A stretch of DNA of 19,471 bases from TCS55 sp964343505 (GTDB lineage Bacteria > Fidelibacterota > Marinisomatia > Marinisomatales > TCS55): assembly GCA_964343505.1 (NCBI GenBank), contig CAYFJU010000063.1, positions 1 to 19,471 of the forward strand. Reading direction: 5' to 3'. Below, in pieces: positions 7,164 to 15,538 of the stretch; the first letter of the stretch is position 1, and every line of letters begins with the position of its first letter. Position numbers and translations under genes: made by a program. The notes under the pieces are model-generated. The model was not told the origin of the DNA, searched no databases, and worked only from the letters and a program-made list of their open reading frames with translations.

Positions 7164-7955
7164 ATGACTAATGACCTTTTAACTATCGCTAAACAAGCCG
7201 CCAGGGATGCAGGAGATATAATTCTAAATGCATTGGACAAACCCAGAGATCCGGATTTTAAAGGACGGACTGATTTAGTCACCGACATAGATCGAGAATC
7301 TGAAGGAGTGATTATTTCTAACATCATTAACGAATTTCCGGATCATTCTATTCTGGCTGAAGAAAGCGGTTCAAATGAAACAGGTTCCAATTATCAATGG
7401 GTAATTGATCCGTTAGACGGCACGACTAATTTTGTCCATGGATACCCTTCTTTTGCCGTTTCAATCGGATGTTTGAAAAATGGTATCCCCGAGATTGGGG
7501 TTGTCCTGGAACTGCCCTCAAAACGATTATTTACAGCAACAAACGGGGGTGGTGCTTTTGTGGATAATACCCCTGTTAAAGTGTCCGAAAATTCAAAATT
7601 AGATCGAAGCCTCCTGGTGACGGGATTTGGTTATGAGCATGGTGAAAAATGGGAAGCCAATATGGCTTTGTTTAAAACCTTTACCGATATCACTCAAGGT
7701 GTACGCCGATTAGGCGCAGCTTCTATTGATCTCTGTCATTTGGCGTGTGGAATTGTAGATGGGTTTTGGGAATTTGATCTTCAGCCATGGGATACTGCTG
7801 CAGGAATTTTAGTGGCAACAGAAGCAGGCGGAATGATCACCCAAATGAATGGTGAGGAGTATAATATATTTAAAAAGCAAATTTTAGCGACGAACGGAAA
7901 GATTCATGAAGCCATGTTGGCTCATACAAGTCCGGTCGTTGAAGCACTTTCGTAG
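7164..7955 (+). CDS. suhB: Inositol-1-monophosphatase family phosphatase
   Basis: A 263-residue member of the lithium-sensitive magnesium-dependent phosphatase family, normal in length. It hydrolyses myo-inositol-1-phosphate and related sugar phosphates in the cytoplasm. Metal-site motifs are complete: E66-E67 in ILAEESG, D82PLDGTTN (D82, D85) and WDTAAG with D210. LVTDID at 38-43 is the usual N-terminal motif. The ATG at 7164 gives the family N-terminus (an 18-residue helix before the conserved core). No Shine-Dalgarno is visible because the preceding bases are a terminator T-tract. A second in-frame ATG is not near; an ATG at 7172 is out of frame. It stands alone between the mobile island and the convergent dinB end. 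SuhB is the closest named relative, but substrate could be another sugar phosphate. Confidence 0.92.
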   Translation: MTNDLLTIAKQAARDAGDIILNALDKPRDPDFKGRTDLVTDIDRESEGVIISNIINEFPDHSILAEESGSNETGSNYQWVIDPLDGTTNFVHGYPSFAVSIGCLKNGIPEIGVVLELPSKRLFTATNGGGAFVDNTPVKVSENSKLDRSLLVTGFGYEHGEKWEANMALFKTFTDITQGVRRLGAASIDLCHLACGIVDGFWEFDLQPWDTAAGILVATEAGGMITQMNGEEYNIFKKQILATNGKIHEAMLAHTSPVVEALS

Positions 7956-7986
7956 GATTTAATATAAAATAATCGCGCTTTATAAA

Positions 7987-8047
7987 GGATTGCGTCGATG
8001 AGTTGCTAATATTCAGAAATGATCCGTTGCACTCATCGTTTCAATCC
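7987..8047. other. Long two-part stem-loop in the convergent suhB/dinB gap
   Basis: Nested perfect arms: GGATTG (7987-7992) with CAATCC (8042-8047), and CGATGAG (7996-8002) with CTCATCG (8032-8038), separated by 3-nt internal loops. The inner part may extend by TTGC (8003-8006) against GTTGCA near 8026-8031. Neither strand has a strong U-tract immediately after the stem: A6 follows on plus, TTTATAAA on minus. It lies between the ends of two converging genes, so a terminator or mRNA 3'-end stabiliser role is likely. Nothing else is visible in the 185-nt gap. Confidence 0.5.
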
Positions 8048-8140
8048 AAAAAATAGAAACCGGTTTGCCTGAAATATTTTCATAACAAATCACTCCTTTA
8101 AGTTTGATTTCAAGATTTTTTATTTAACCATTATTCCCGA

Positions 8141-9226
8141 TTAATATTTAAAATTAAATTTTAACTGGACACTCATTTGGTTCTGTTCTTCGGAGTTTAA
8201 GTTAGAAATGGCTATTCCCAATAACCGAACAGCGTCTTTCAAGGGCGCCTGGTAAAGCAAATTCTCGATAACAGGAAAGAACTCTTCTTTTTTATTCACA
8301 TTTTTATCCAATGTTTTGCTTCGGGTTTGAATCTTAAAATCACGATATTTAATTTTTAAGGTTACTGTTTTTCCCTTGGCATTGCTGTTTTTCATTCTTC
8401 TTTCCAGTTCCTCAGCAATTTTATCCAACTTTTCCAGCATCTGAATTTCTGAGGTAATACCTTCAAAATACGTGTGCTCGGTGGCAATCGACTTTCTGAT
8501 CCGATGTGGTTGCACAGGGCTGTTATGTATTCCTCTTGCAATGGCGTAATAGTGTAACCCTGAATTGCTAAAGTTTTGAAATAGAAATTCTTTAGATTTT
8601 TGTTTTAAATCCTTACCGAAAAAGATACCCAGTTTGTGCATTTTAGCGGAGGTTACTTTACCAATTCCATAAAATTTTTCTATCGGCAATCCTTCTAAAA
8701 ATGCTTCAACTTCATTTGGTTTAATGGTTTTTTGTCCGTTGGGTTTATTGATATCAGAAGCAATTTTGGCTACAAATTTATTGAGCGAAATTCCGGCAGA
8801 AGCTCTCAGCCCTACTTCTTTATAAATCCGTTCTCTTATTTCTGTGGCCAGCAAAGTGGCCGAAGGATTGTTCTTTTTGTTTTCGGTAACATCCAAATAG
8901 GCTTCATCTAAAGATAATGGTTCAACCAAATATGTATAGTCATAAAATATTCCCCTTATTTGTTGAGAGATTTCTTTGTATCTTGAAAAACGGGGTTTTA
9001 TAAATATTAAATCAGGGCATTTTTTAGCCGCAATTTTGCTTGCTATGGCAGACCTGATGCCATGTTTCCTGGCTTCGTAACTTGCTGCAGCAACAACGCC
9101 ATATTCTTTGTTGCCGCCAACGGCAATGGGCTTACCTCTCAACTCCGGATTATCCATTTGCTCTACCGAAGTATAAAATGCATCCATATCTACATGAATA
9201 ATCTTTCGGTGCGGTGTTCCAGTCAC
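8141..9226 (-). CDS. dinB: DNA polymerase IV (Y-family translesion polymerase)
   Basis: A 361-residue full-length DinB that copies past damaged bases. The palm carries HVDMDAFY with D13 and SLDEAYLDV with D107 and E108, the three metal-binding acids. A helix-hairpin-helix thumb follows around 165-220 (IEKFYGIGKVTSAKMHKLGI region), and the little-finger domain fills about 240-340. No clear beta-clamp motif stands out; the very C-terminus ends VQLKFNFKY, where QLKFNF could be a clamp-binding peptide of the QLxLF type. The start is GTG at 9226 with AAGG about 10 nt upstream. It is the last gene of the minus-strand train, 42 nt after the FAH-family gene, and its presence downstream of recA-recX fits a DNA-damage role. 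I see no obvious LexA box. Confidence 0.95.
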   Translation of the reverse strand: MTGTPHRKIIHVDMDAFYTSVEQMDNPELRGKPIAVGGNKEYGVVAAASYEARKHGIRSAIASKIAAKKCPDLIFIKPRFSRYKEISQQIRGIFYDYTYLVEPLSLDEAYLDVTENKKNNPSATLLATEIRERIYKEVGLRASAGISLNKFVAKIASDINKPNGQKTIKPNEVEAFLEGLPIEKFYGIGKVTSAKMHKLGIFFGKDLKQKSKEFLFQNFSNSGLHYYAIARGIHNSPVQPHRIRKSIATEHTYFEGITSEIQMLEKLDKIAEELERRMKNSNAKGKTVTLKIKYRDFKIQTRSKTLDKNVNKKEEFFPVIENLLYQAPLKDAVRLLGIAISNLNSEEQNQMSVQLKFNFKY

Positions 9227-9268
9227 TTTTTTTACCTTGAGTTTGCTACATTTAAACGGACATTAATG

Positions 9269-9904
9269 TCACTTCACTTTTAATGAATGGATTGTCCTTT
9301 CCCCAACTCCCAGGCTTAATTCATCCCCGGATTGAAGGGGGCCGACACCACTGGGGGTGCCGGTAAAAATTAAATCTCCCTTCATCAAGGGAATCATGTG
9401 AGATAGAAAACTAATTTGTTCTGAAATTGAAAATATCATCTGACTGATATTTCCTTTTTGTCGAACATCTCCATTTACTTTTAACCAGAAATCATCATGG
9501 ATTTCTTTTGATTGAAAAGAGGAAACAAAGGCTGATCCTTTAAATGATTTAGCCAGTAACCACGGCAATTTCTTCTGCTTTAGCTCGTTTTGATAATTTC
9601 GGTCGGTTAAATCAAGACCGAGGGCATATCCCTCAATGTAATTTGGGGCATCGGTTTTTGAAATATTTTCTCCATCCGCTCCCACTAAACCAACAATTTC
9701 TAATTCGTGATGGATTTCTCGATCCTCGGGCAGAATAATCTCATTAGATGTATTGAGTGCAGGGAGAGATTTTTGAAAGAAAAAAGGCTGACTTGGCACC
9801 TCATTTTTCAATTCATCAGCATGAGCTTTATAATTCCGTCCGATGCAGTAAATATTACGAACAGGTGTAATTTCGCCCCGATCAGTTCGCACACAAAAAT
9901 CCAC
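9269..9904 (-). CDS. Fumarylacetoacetate hydrolase family protein (acylpyruvate hydrolase/oxaloacetate decarboxylase-like)
   Basis: A 211-residue single-domain FAH protein like FAHD1/YcgM. These are metal-dependent enzymes that cleave or decarboxylate short diketo acids. Metal ligands are E67 and E69 in HHELEIVG and D98 in LGLDLTDR. AKSFKGSAFVS (118-128) and FTGTPSGVGP (180-189) are other family signatures. GRNYKAHADEL at 22-32 matches the substrate-loop region. The start is GTG at 9904, only 5 nt after the stop of the PurL-like gene, so it is in the same transcript. The exact substrate is unclear. Its place between a recA-linked gene and dinB gives no obvious metabolic clue. Confidence 0.9.
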   Translation of the reverse strand: MDFCVRTDRGEITPVRNIYCIGRNYKAHADELKNEVPSQPFFFQKSLPALNTSNEIILPEDREIHHELEIVGLVGADGENISKTDAPNYIEGYALGLDLTDRNYQNELKQKKLPWLLAKSFKGSAFVSSFQSKEIHDDFWLKVNGDVRQKGNISQMIFSISEQISFLSHMIPLMKGDLIFTGTPSGVGPLQSGDELSLGVGERTIHSLKVK

Positions 9905-9909
9905 GGCGT

Positions 9910-11616
9910 TTAGTTAAATTTGTTTACTGGTATGTTAATGGAATCATTAAATGTATAGCGTCCATCATCCGTGACACGTCCGATGGTTGTCGCCGGGACA
10001 CCAATCGTCATGCAAACTCTTTCGAATTCCATTAAATCAGATTCCTTTATGGTAACCAGTACCAGCCCCTGGGTTTCACCAAATAATAACTCTTCCGTTT
10101 TCAATTTTCTTGAAAAATGAATCCGGGCGCCGAATTGGGTATTATTTTCAAATGATTTGGCAATCGTTACAGCCACCCCACCCCGGCCTACAGCCCGTGC
10201 CGATTGAATTAAACCGCTCTGAATTCCCGTCAAAACAGTCTCCTGAAGGCGGGATTCCATCATTAGGTCCACTACCGGCCGGCTGCCCTGCTTATCCTGG
10301 TTTAATAGCGTTAAGTAACGGCTGCCCCCTAATTCTCCGCGATGACTTCCCAAGATGGATATAAACAGGTCCGATTCGCGGAAAGTATTCGGAAATATCT
10401 CATGACGAATACAAGTCCCGGCCATGCAGAATTCGCCATGTGGCATACCTTCTCCGATCTCGAATGATAAATGAGCGACAGACAGGTTTAATATTTGTCC
10501 CGCATCCTTGATTCCTTTGAGAAAGGATCCTTTTTCACTTTGATTGGAAGCTGGAATTGTGACAAATCCACTACAAACTTCAGGAAGAATCCCGGCGCAT
10601 ACGAGTTGACGAGCACTATTCGCAATAGCTGAGATGGCTTTCATTCGATAATCGTTATAATTGATATAATCATTATCATTCACTACCACCCCAAAGCGAA
10701 CCTTATTTTTGATCAGGGTAAATATACCATTGTGAGCGTCCAGTTTCTTTGACGATGGAATCAATCCTTTATGAGAATTAAAATCTTCAACCAGTTTGAC
10801 CAGCTCATTATTATAGATCATTTTTTCTTTCAACTTCGGCGGCGGAAATTCAGGGACCATCGTTTGCATTTTAATTTCATCAAAATCTTTTCCTTGATGA
10901 ACCAGTAAGTCCAGAATTGAAACAGGGATGTGTGCCGCAGATTTTTGTTGGATAAATAGTTCTAATTTTAAATCCCGTGTGAGACATCCAACTTCAGTAA
11001 AACCAGCTTTTGTCTTTTTCAACATAGTTTGCAGAGTATCAATACCCCGATGACTAATTAAGATTAAAAGACCATGCGTCCCCGTTTTTGATAATATATT
11101 TAAATCATCACTGTGCTTCAGGGACATCTCAATTCCGCAATTTCGATTTTTTAATAATTGGTAAATAGAAAATCCAAATCCACCCTTATGCACCGGAACT
11201 GCCCCTTGGAACCAATCTTGTTGATATAATTCTTGAATCGTTTTTTTGATGTTGGAACCACGTAACAAATAAAGGTTCTTTGCTTTGCCGCTCACTTGCA
11301 GTAATTCTTTTGATGAATGACCTAAAATAAAGGAGCCATTACCCATGGGTATTACAGCGAATTTTTGCCCATTCTGAGCTTGAATAATATTCTCAGCCAC
11401 AAGTTTCCTGGGGTCGGATTTACCTTGAGCCACCAAGGTCAGTTTTGGGCCTTTATCTGACTGAATCTCCGCTTGAGACGCTTCTGACTCAAAGAAACTT
11501 TGCGTCAGAAAGGAATCCCAAAATTTTTTGAAAAATAATTGTTCAGTATCGTTGGGTATGCGCCCCAAATGTTTTTGGATTAAATCTAAATTCATTTTTT
11601 TCTTTTTTATACGCAA
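9910..11616 (-). CDS. Degenerate PurL (FGAM synthase subunit II) paralogue, probably non-catalytic
   Basis: A 568-residue protein that I relate to the PurL/AIR-synthase superfamily. Residues 16-35 (HLGRIPNDTEQLFFKKFWDS) align by eye to the linker-to-A1 junction of PurL, but where PurL has WSEHC this protein has WDSF, so the catalytic histidine is missing. The first ATP-binding half is reduced: there is little room for the A1 domain, and a B1-like remnant with HKGGFGFSIYQLL (143-155) remains. The second half is better preserved: AISAIANSARQLVCAG (327-342), GELGGSRYL (427-435), VGRGGVAV (476-483) and LFGETQGLVLV (511-521). Canonical small-type PurL is about 730 residues. The TTG start at 11616 has a strong GAGGGA site 6 nt upstream; an ATG at 11595 has none. 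It sits 13 nt after recX and 5 nt before the FAH gene. Assignment to the fold is firm, function unknown. Confidence 0.75.
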   Translation of the reverse strand: MRIKKKKMNLDLIQKHLGRIPNDTEQLFFKKFWDSFLTQSFFESEASQAEIQSDKGPKLTLVAQGKSDPRKLVAENIIQAQNGQKFAVIPMGNGSFILGHSSKELLQVSGKAKNLYLLRGSNIKKTIQELYQQDWFQGAVPVHKGGFGFSIYQLLKNRNCGIEMSLKHSDDLNILSKTGTHGLLILISHRGIDTLQTMLKKTKAGFTEVGCLTRDLKLELFIQQKSAAHIPVSILDLLVHQGKDFDEIKMQTMVPEFPPPKLKEKMIYNNELVKLVEDFNSHKGLIPSSKKLDAHNGIFTLIKNKVRFGVVVNDNDYINYNDYRMKAISAIANSARQLVCAGILPEVCSGFVTIPASNQSEKGSFLKGIKDAGQILNLSVAHLSFEIGEGMPHGEFCMAGTCIRHEIFPNTFRESDLFISILGSHRGELGGSRYLTLLNQDKQGSRPVVDLMMESRLQETVLTGIQSGLIQSARAVGRGGVAVTIAKSFENNTQFGARIHFSRKLKTEELLFGETQGLVLVTIKESDLMEFERVCMTIGVPATTIGRVTDDGRYTFNDSINIPVNKFN

Positions 11617-11629
11617 ATGGGTTCCCTCA

Positions 11630-12265
11630 TTAAACTAATCCCCAATTATGGTAAACATCCTGGATCGTTCCCCAATCAAACCCTTTGCGAAACAGGAAAT
11701 TTGACAGTCGTTTTTTATCTTTATCATTGAGGGGAGTTTTCTTTTCGATCCGTCGTTTGATTAAGTGCGATTCAACCAGCGAGACAGGATCAAATTCCTG
11801 ATATACTTCTTGAATCAGGGATTCAGTTAATTCTGTTGACAGGTGATGTGGAAATAATTCTGCCTTTAGCGCTTTAGGGCCGATCATTTTATTCCGGACT
11901 TTTTCCCGAACGAAGGCCCGGCCGAATTCTTCATCATTCAAATATTTTTGATCAATTAAATATCGGACAGTTTGTTCAATTTCTTCCCCGTCAAAATCTT
12001 TTTCTTTGAGTCTTTTTCTCATCTCGGAAATACTGCGCATCCGAAAGCCCAATAACCGAAAAGCACTGTCCTGGGCCTCTTGCAGGCGCATTTTTTGGCC
12101 GTAGGATTCAATTTCTTCTGAAGTGATTTCATCGCCTTCATACAAAACATTTAAAACAAAAGCGTCCTCAGGGACCCTGAAGACGCTTTTGTCATCTAAG
12201 ATAATTATAATTCGATCCGAATAATGTTTGGACCGTTTTACTTTGACTATTTTACGATTTGCCAT
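11630..12265 (-). CDS. recX: RecX, regulator of RecA
   Basis: A 211-residue RecX protein, which binds RecA filaments and limits or reverses their growth. The family is made of repeated three-helix units; visible anchors are FRLLGFRMRSISEMRKRLKEK (about 68-88), the RYLIDQKYLNDEEFGRAFVREK region (101-122) and the C-terminal RLSNFLFRKGFDWGTIQDV (185-203). An N-terminal beta-rich segment of about 60 residues (VKVKRSKHYSDRIIIILDD) precedes the helices. Its ATG lies within recA, with a 14-nt overlap, giving the classic recA-recX pair with likely translational coupling that keeps RecX below RecA in amount. Confidence 0.92.
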   Translation of the reverse strand: MANRKIVKVKRSKHYSDRIIIILDDKSVFRVPEDAFVLNVLYEGDEITSEEIESYGQKMRLQEAQDSAFRLLGFRMRSISEMRKRLKEKDFDGEEIEQTVRYLIDQKYLNDEEFGRAFVREKVRNKMIGPKALKAELFPHHLSTELTESLIQEVYQEFDPVSLVESHLIKRRIEKKTPLNDKDKKRLSNFLFRKGFDWGTIQDVYHNWGLV

Positions 12266-13283
12266 TCTCCTCCGCTTTGGATTCCTCCAAACCCATAAAG
12301 GATTTCACCTGGGCAACAACTTCTTCCCGTATATCATCATTGTCTCTCAGGAATTGCTTTGAATTCTCCCGCCCCTGCCCAATTTTCATATCACCATAAG
12401 AAAACCAGGAGCCCATTTTCTGGATAATATCGCCTTTCAGGGCTAAGTCTAAAATGTCGCCTTCGTAGGAAATCCCCTGGTTATACATGATATCGAATTC
12501 AGTTTGCTTAAACGGCGGCGCCACTTTGTTCTTTACCACTTTCACCCGCGTGCGGTTACCCACCACATCCGTGCCATCCTTAATCGTTGTGATGCGTCGA
12601 ATGTCCATCCGGACTGATGTGTAAAATTTGAGAGCACGGCCGCCTGGTGTCGTTTCCGGATTTCCAAACATGACGCCAATTTTTTCACGTATCTGGTTAA
12701 TGAATATCACTGCTGTGTTGGATCGGCTCACTGTCCCGGTTAATTTTCTCAAAGCTTGGGACATCAAGCGTGCCTGGAGGCCAACGTGGGTATCACCCAT
12801 TTCACCTTCAAGTTCTGCCCGGGGCACCAATGCCGCCACGGAATCAATAACAATAATATCGAGGGCGCCGCTGCGGACAAGCGTTTCGGTAATTTCCAAT
12901 GCCTGCTCACCCGTGTCCGGCTGTGAAACCAGTAATTCTTCTAAATTAACGCCCAACTTTTTCGAATACTGCGGATCCATGGCATGCTCTGCATCGATGA
13001 AGGCCGCATACCCCCCGGTCTTTTGGGCTTCGGCTACAATATGAAGTGCCAGCGTTGTTTTACCAGAAGATTCGGGGCCGAATATTTCAATGATTCTTCC
13101 CCGCGGTACACCCCCAACGCCCAAAGCCACATCCAGTGATAAGCATCCTGTGGAAATACTATTATCCGACAAGATTGGCTGATCGCCACCGAGGCGCATA
13201 ATCGACCCTTTGCCAAATTGGCGGTCTACCTGGGAGATTGCAAGTTCTAAAGCTTTTGTTTTCTTATTTTCTGTGGAAGCCAT
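12252..13283 (-). CDS. recA: RecA recombinase
   Basis: A 343-residue full-length RecA, the ATP-dependent strand-exchange protein that also triggers LexA-type self-cleavage. Walker A is GPESSGKT at 69-76, Walker B ends LDIIVIDS at 141-148, and the DNA-binding L2 region runs NQIREKIGVMFGNPETTPGG at 196-215. The conserved opening (LELAISQVDRQFGKGSIMRLG, about 12-32) and the acidic C-terminus (EESKAEENGKS) are both present. No intein is inserted. The ATG has an AGGAG site that overlaps the thpR stop, 8 nt away, so recA here is embedded in an operon rather than behind its own obvious promoter. I see no clear SOS box in the short upstream gap. Confidence 0.98.
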   Translation of the reverse strand: MASTENKKTKALELAISQVDRQFGKGSIMRLGGDQPILSDNSISTGCLSLDVALGVGGVPRGRIIEIFGPESSGKTTLALHIVAEAQKTGGYAAFIDAEHAMDPQYSKKLGVNLEELLVSQPDTGEQALEITETLVRSGALDIIVIDSVAALVPRAELEGEMGDTHVGLQARLMSQALRKLTGTVSRSNTAVIFINQIREKIGVMFGNPETTPGGRALKFYTSVRMDIRRITTIKDGTDVVGNRTRVKVVKNKVAPPFKQTEFDIMYNQGISYEGDILDLALKGDIIQKMGSWFSYGDMKIGQGRENSKQFLRDNDDIREEVVAQVKSFMGLEESKAEENGKS

Positions 13284-13291
13284 TTCTGCTC

Positions 13292-13873
13292 CTAAACTGA
13301 ATTATTTCCAAAAAAGTGAGTGCTTAAAATACTGTATACTGGCCCATTTGGGAAGAGCTCACTGCTAATAAATTGAACTTTTTCAATCCGGAAAGGAATT
13401 GGATCGTAAGTGGTTTTTAAAAAGGTGGAAATATCCGGTGTTTTCTTTTGCGGATACTTGGCTCTGGCCAAGGTTATATGGGGATGATATCCCTTTTCGT
13501 CCTTTGGAAAGCCCAGTGGATCTAACCCATTTTGAACCTGATTGACCAGTTGATTCAGTTTCTCCAATTCACCATCAAGTCCGGCCCACATCACGCGCGG
13601 TCGTTCGACTTTGGGAAAACAACCCGTATTTTCGATGACCATTTCGAACGGAGTGGATTGGCCTGCAATTTTCTGCATGACTTTCCTCACGTCATCAATT
13701 GAGTCCTCGGATGTATCACCCAGGAATTTTAGCGTTAAATGAAGTTGATCCTTTCGCACCCATCGAATTTTACCTGTTTTTTCTGGAACCGTTGACTTCA
13801 GCATATCCTGAAGCCGGAATACAGGTTCAGGGACAGGGATCGCGATAAATGTTCGAATGAGTTTATAATCCAT
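13292..13873 (-). CDS. thpR: RNA 2',3'-cyclic phosphodiesterase (2H family, LigT-like)
   Basis: A 193-residue 2H phosphoesterase of the ThpR/LigT family, which opens 2',3'-cyclic phosphates on RNA ends. The two catalytic HxTx motifs are HLTL at 45-48 and HITL at 132-135, each in the expected context (QLHLTLKFLG and GYHPHITLARAK). The ATG at 13873 lies 11 nt inside the cinA 3' end, and the stop is 8 nt before recA. A cinA-thpR-recA order is a common bacterial arrangement, which supports the assignment. The physiological substrate of the family in bacteria is unsettled. Confidence 0.93.
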   Translation of the reverse strand: MDYKLIRTFIAIPVPEPVFRLQDMLKSTVPEKTGKIRWVRKDQLHLTLKFLGDTSEDSIDDVRKVMQKIAGQSTPFEMVIENTGCFPKVERPRVMWAGLDGELEKLNQLVNQVQNGLDPLGFPKDEKGYHPHITLARAKYPQKKTPDISTFLKTTYDPIPFRIEKVQFISSELFPNGPVYSILSTHFFGNNSV

Positions 13874-15083
13874 TCAATAAATGAAGGCGGGTAATATTCA
13901 ATGCGGCCTGGCTAGTCATTAGTTTATTGGTCTTCCGGAAAGGTGTAAATGTAAAACGATAAACTTTTTCCCTACCTTCATGGCTGATACCCACATAGAC
14001 TAAGCCCACCGGTTTTTCTTTCGTGCCGCCGGTTGGTCCTGCAATTCCCGTGGTGGAAAGACCAATATCAGCATTCAGTTTTTTACGAATACCACGGGCC
14101 ATTTCGAGTGCCGTTTCCTCACTGACAGCACCCACGGTTTCCAAGGTTTCCCTATTCACACCAATCGCTGATTCCTTTACAGCATTACTATAGGCCACGA
14201 TGCCCCCTTTATAGTAAGCTGAACTTCCGGAAACATTCGTCAGTCGATCGCCGATTAAACCACCGGTACAAGATTCTGCCGTGGCAATTGTTTTGCCTTC
14301 GGAAGTAAGTAATTCTCCAACCACATCTTCCAGTTCGACACCCTCACCGCCAAAATGATATTTTTGAATGGCCGGTGATAGCCCATCGACCAATTCATGG
14401 ATGGCGCTTCTATTGGAAGATGTTATTCTTAAATCAACACCCGTAAACCGCGGCAAAAAGGCGACACTGACTTGGGGATATTCCTTTAGAACACCTTCAA
14501 TTTTTTCATAGAGTACCGATTCCATGATGCCCGTAGTTCTCATGTGTTTTACGTGAATTTTAGCTTGAGTCTTGGATTCAATCCAGGGCAAAACCGTATG
14601 GCTCATCATGGATTTCATCTCGGCCGGAACACCGGGCATGGCAAAACAATCGTAAAATTCATTGGTAAAGTGAAGCCCCCGAGCTGAACCGATTGGGTTG
14701 GGAATCACTACTCCGATATTGGGTTTCATGGCCTGATTGCGGTTGGATTCTGGTATGACCCTTCCCCTGGCAGCAAATTTTTCAGTGAGCAATTGCCAAT
14801 AGGCATCATCAAATTCAACTTCTGCGCCAAAATAATCATAAAGGGCTGAGGGTGTAATATCATCGTGCGTGGGGCCTAAACCGCCAGTGCAAAGCACAAC
14901 ATCTATCACATCCGGCACTTGATCCAAAGCTGTAATAATGTGTGTTTTTTCATCCTTAACGGTCATGTGCCAAACGATATCCCCACCGGCACTTAATACT
15001 TGCTGACCAATCCAGGCTGCATTGGTATCGGTGCGTGTGCCATTCAATAATTCAGCACCGATTGTGATGAGACCAATTTTCAT
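13863..15083 (-). CDS. cinA: CinA-family protein with nicotinamide-nucleotide amidase domain
   Basis: A 406-residue two-domain CinA. Residues 1 to about 170 form the MoCF/COG1058 domain, linked in the family to ADP-ribose or NAD-derivative pyrophosphatase activity: ITIGAELLNGTRTDTN (6-21) and LCTGGLGPTHDDIT (64-77). Residues about 250-406 form the PncC-type nicotinamide mononucleotide deamidase domain with TAESCTGGLIG (268-278) and TTGIAGPTGG (344-353). Together they fit salvage of pyridine nucleotide by-products, such as those released by NAD-dependent DNA ligase; that link to DNA metabolism is from family knowledge. The ATG overlaps the pgpA stop in an ATGA arrangement (4 nt), so the two are translationally coupled. 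Confidence 0.95.
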   Translation of the reverse strand: MKIGLITIGAELLNGTRTDTNAAWIGQQVLSAGGDIVWHMTVKDEKTHIITALDQVPDVIDVVLCTGGLGPTHDDITPSALYDYFGAEVEFDDAYWQLLTEKFAARGRVIPESNRNQAMKPNIGVVIPNPIGSARGLHFTNEFYDCFAMPGVPAEMKSMMSHTVLPWIESKTQAKIHVKHMRTTGIMESVLYEKIEGVLKEYPQVSVAFLPRFTGVDLRITSSNRSAIHELVDGLSPAIQKYHFGGEGVELEDVVGELLTSEGKTIATAESCTGGLIGDRLTNVSGSSAYYKGGIVAYSNAVKESAIGVNRETLETVGAVSEETALEMARGIRKKLNADIGLSTTGIAGPTGGTKEKPVGLVYVGISHEGREKVYRFTFTPFRKTNKLMTSQAALNITRLHLLNGL

Positions 15084-15535
15084 AAGATAAATTTGTAAAA
15101 AATTAATACAACGAAATAAGCCATGATTCCCGCCATCACATCATCAGCCATGACGCCCCATCCTCCAGGGAGGTTCTCCATTCGTCGCACAGGACCAGGC
15201 TTGATAATATCAAAAATCCGAAACGCAATAAAGCCCATGACGCCAGTCAATATATTCACCGGCATCATAGACAGGGCTAACCACTGCCCTACCCATTCGT
15301 CAATGACAATCCTGGAAGGATCATGCTCATTCGAATTTTGGACAATTGTGTCAGACGCAAATGTACCTAAAAGGAAAAGAAAAACTGTAATCGCCGGGAG
15401 AATGGTTGGGTTGACATCCTGGAATAAAAAATACCAACAAATGACGGCAATCAGACTGGCCCAAGTGCCTGGGGCTAATGGTAATCTTCCGATAAAAAAA
15501 ACAGTGCCAATCCATTCAGCCGCCGTACGATTCAT
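15080..15535 (-). CDS. pgpA: Phosphatidylglycerophosphatase A
   Basis: A 151-residue membrane phosphatase that removes the terminal phosphate of phosphatidylglycerophosphate, the last step to phosphatidylglycerol. Family motifs are RLPLAPGTWASL (17-28), IDEWVGQW (78-85, with D79 and E80), and the FDIIKPGPVRRMENLPGGWG stretch (108-127) followed by MADDVMAGI (129-137, D131 and D132). Four hydrophobic segments are visible. It follows pgsA after a 3-nt gap, so the two consecutive steps of phosphatidylglycerol synthesis are encoded side by side. Confidence 0.94.
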   Translation of the reverse strand: MNRTAAEWIGTVFFIGRLPLAPGTWASLIAVICWYFLFQDVNPTILPAITVFLFLLGTFASDTIVQNSNEHDPSRIVIDEWVGQWLALSMMPVNILTGVMGFIAFRIFDIIKPGPVRRMENLPGGWGVMADDVMAGIMAYFVVLIFYKFIL

Positions 15536-15538
15536 GAA

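Noticed and set aside
7097..7171. 24-residue frame MIKIEVKGKEIIIASLKRGL... before suhB
   Set aside because: It runs through the terminator hairpin and overlaps the suhB start. It has only a weak ribosome-binding site and no similarity I recognise.
12628..13044. 138-codon plus-strand frame opposite recA
   Set aside because: It is the antisense shadow of strongly conserved recA codons; the peptide has no domain.
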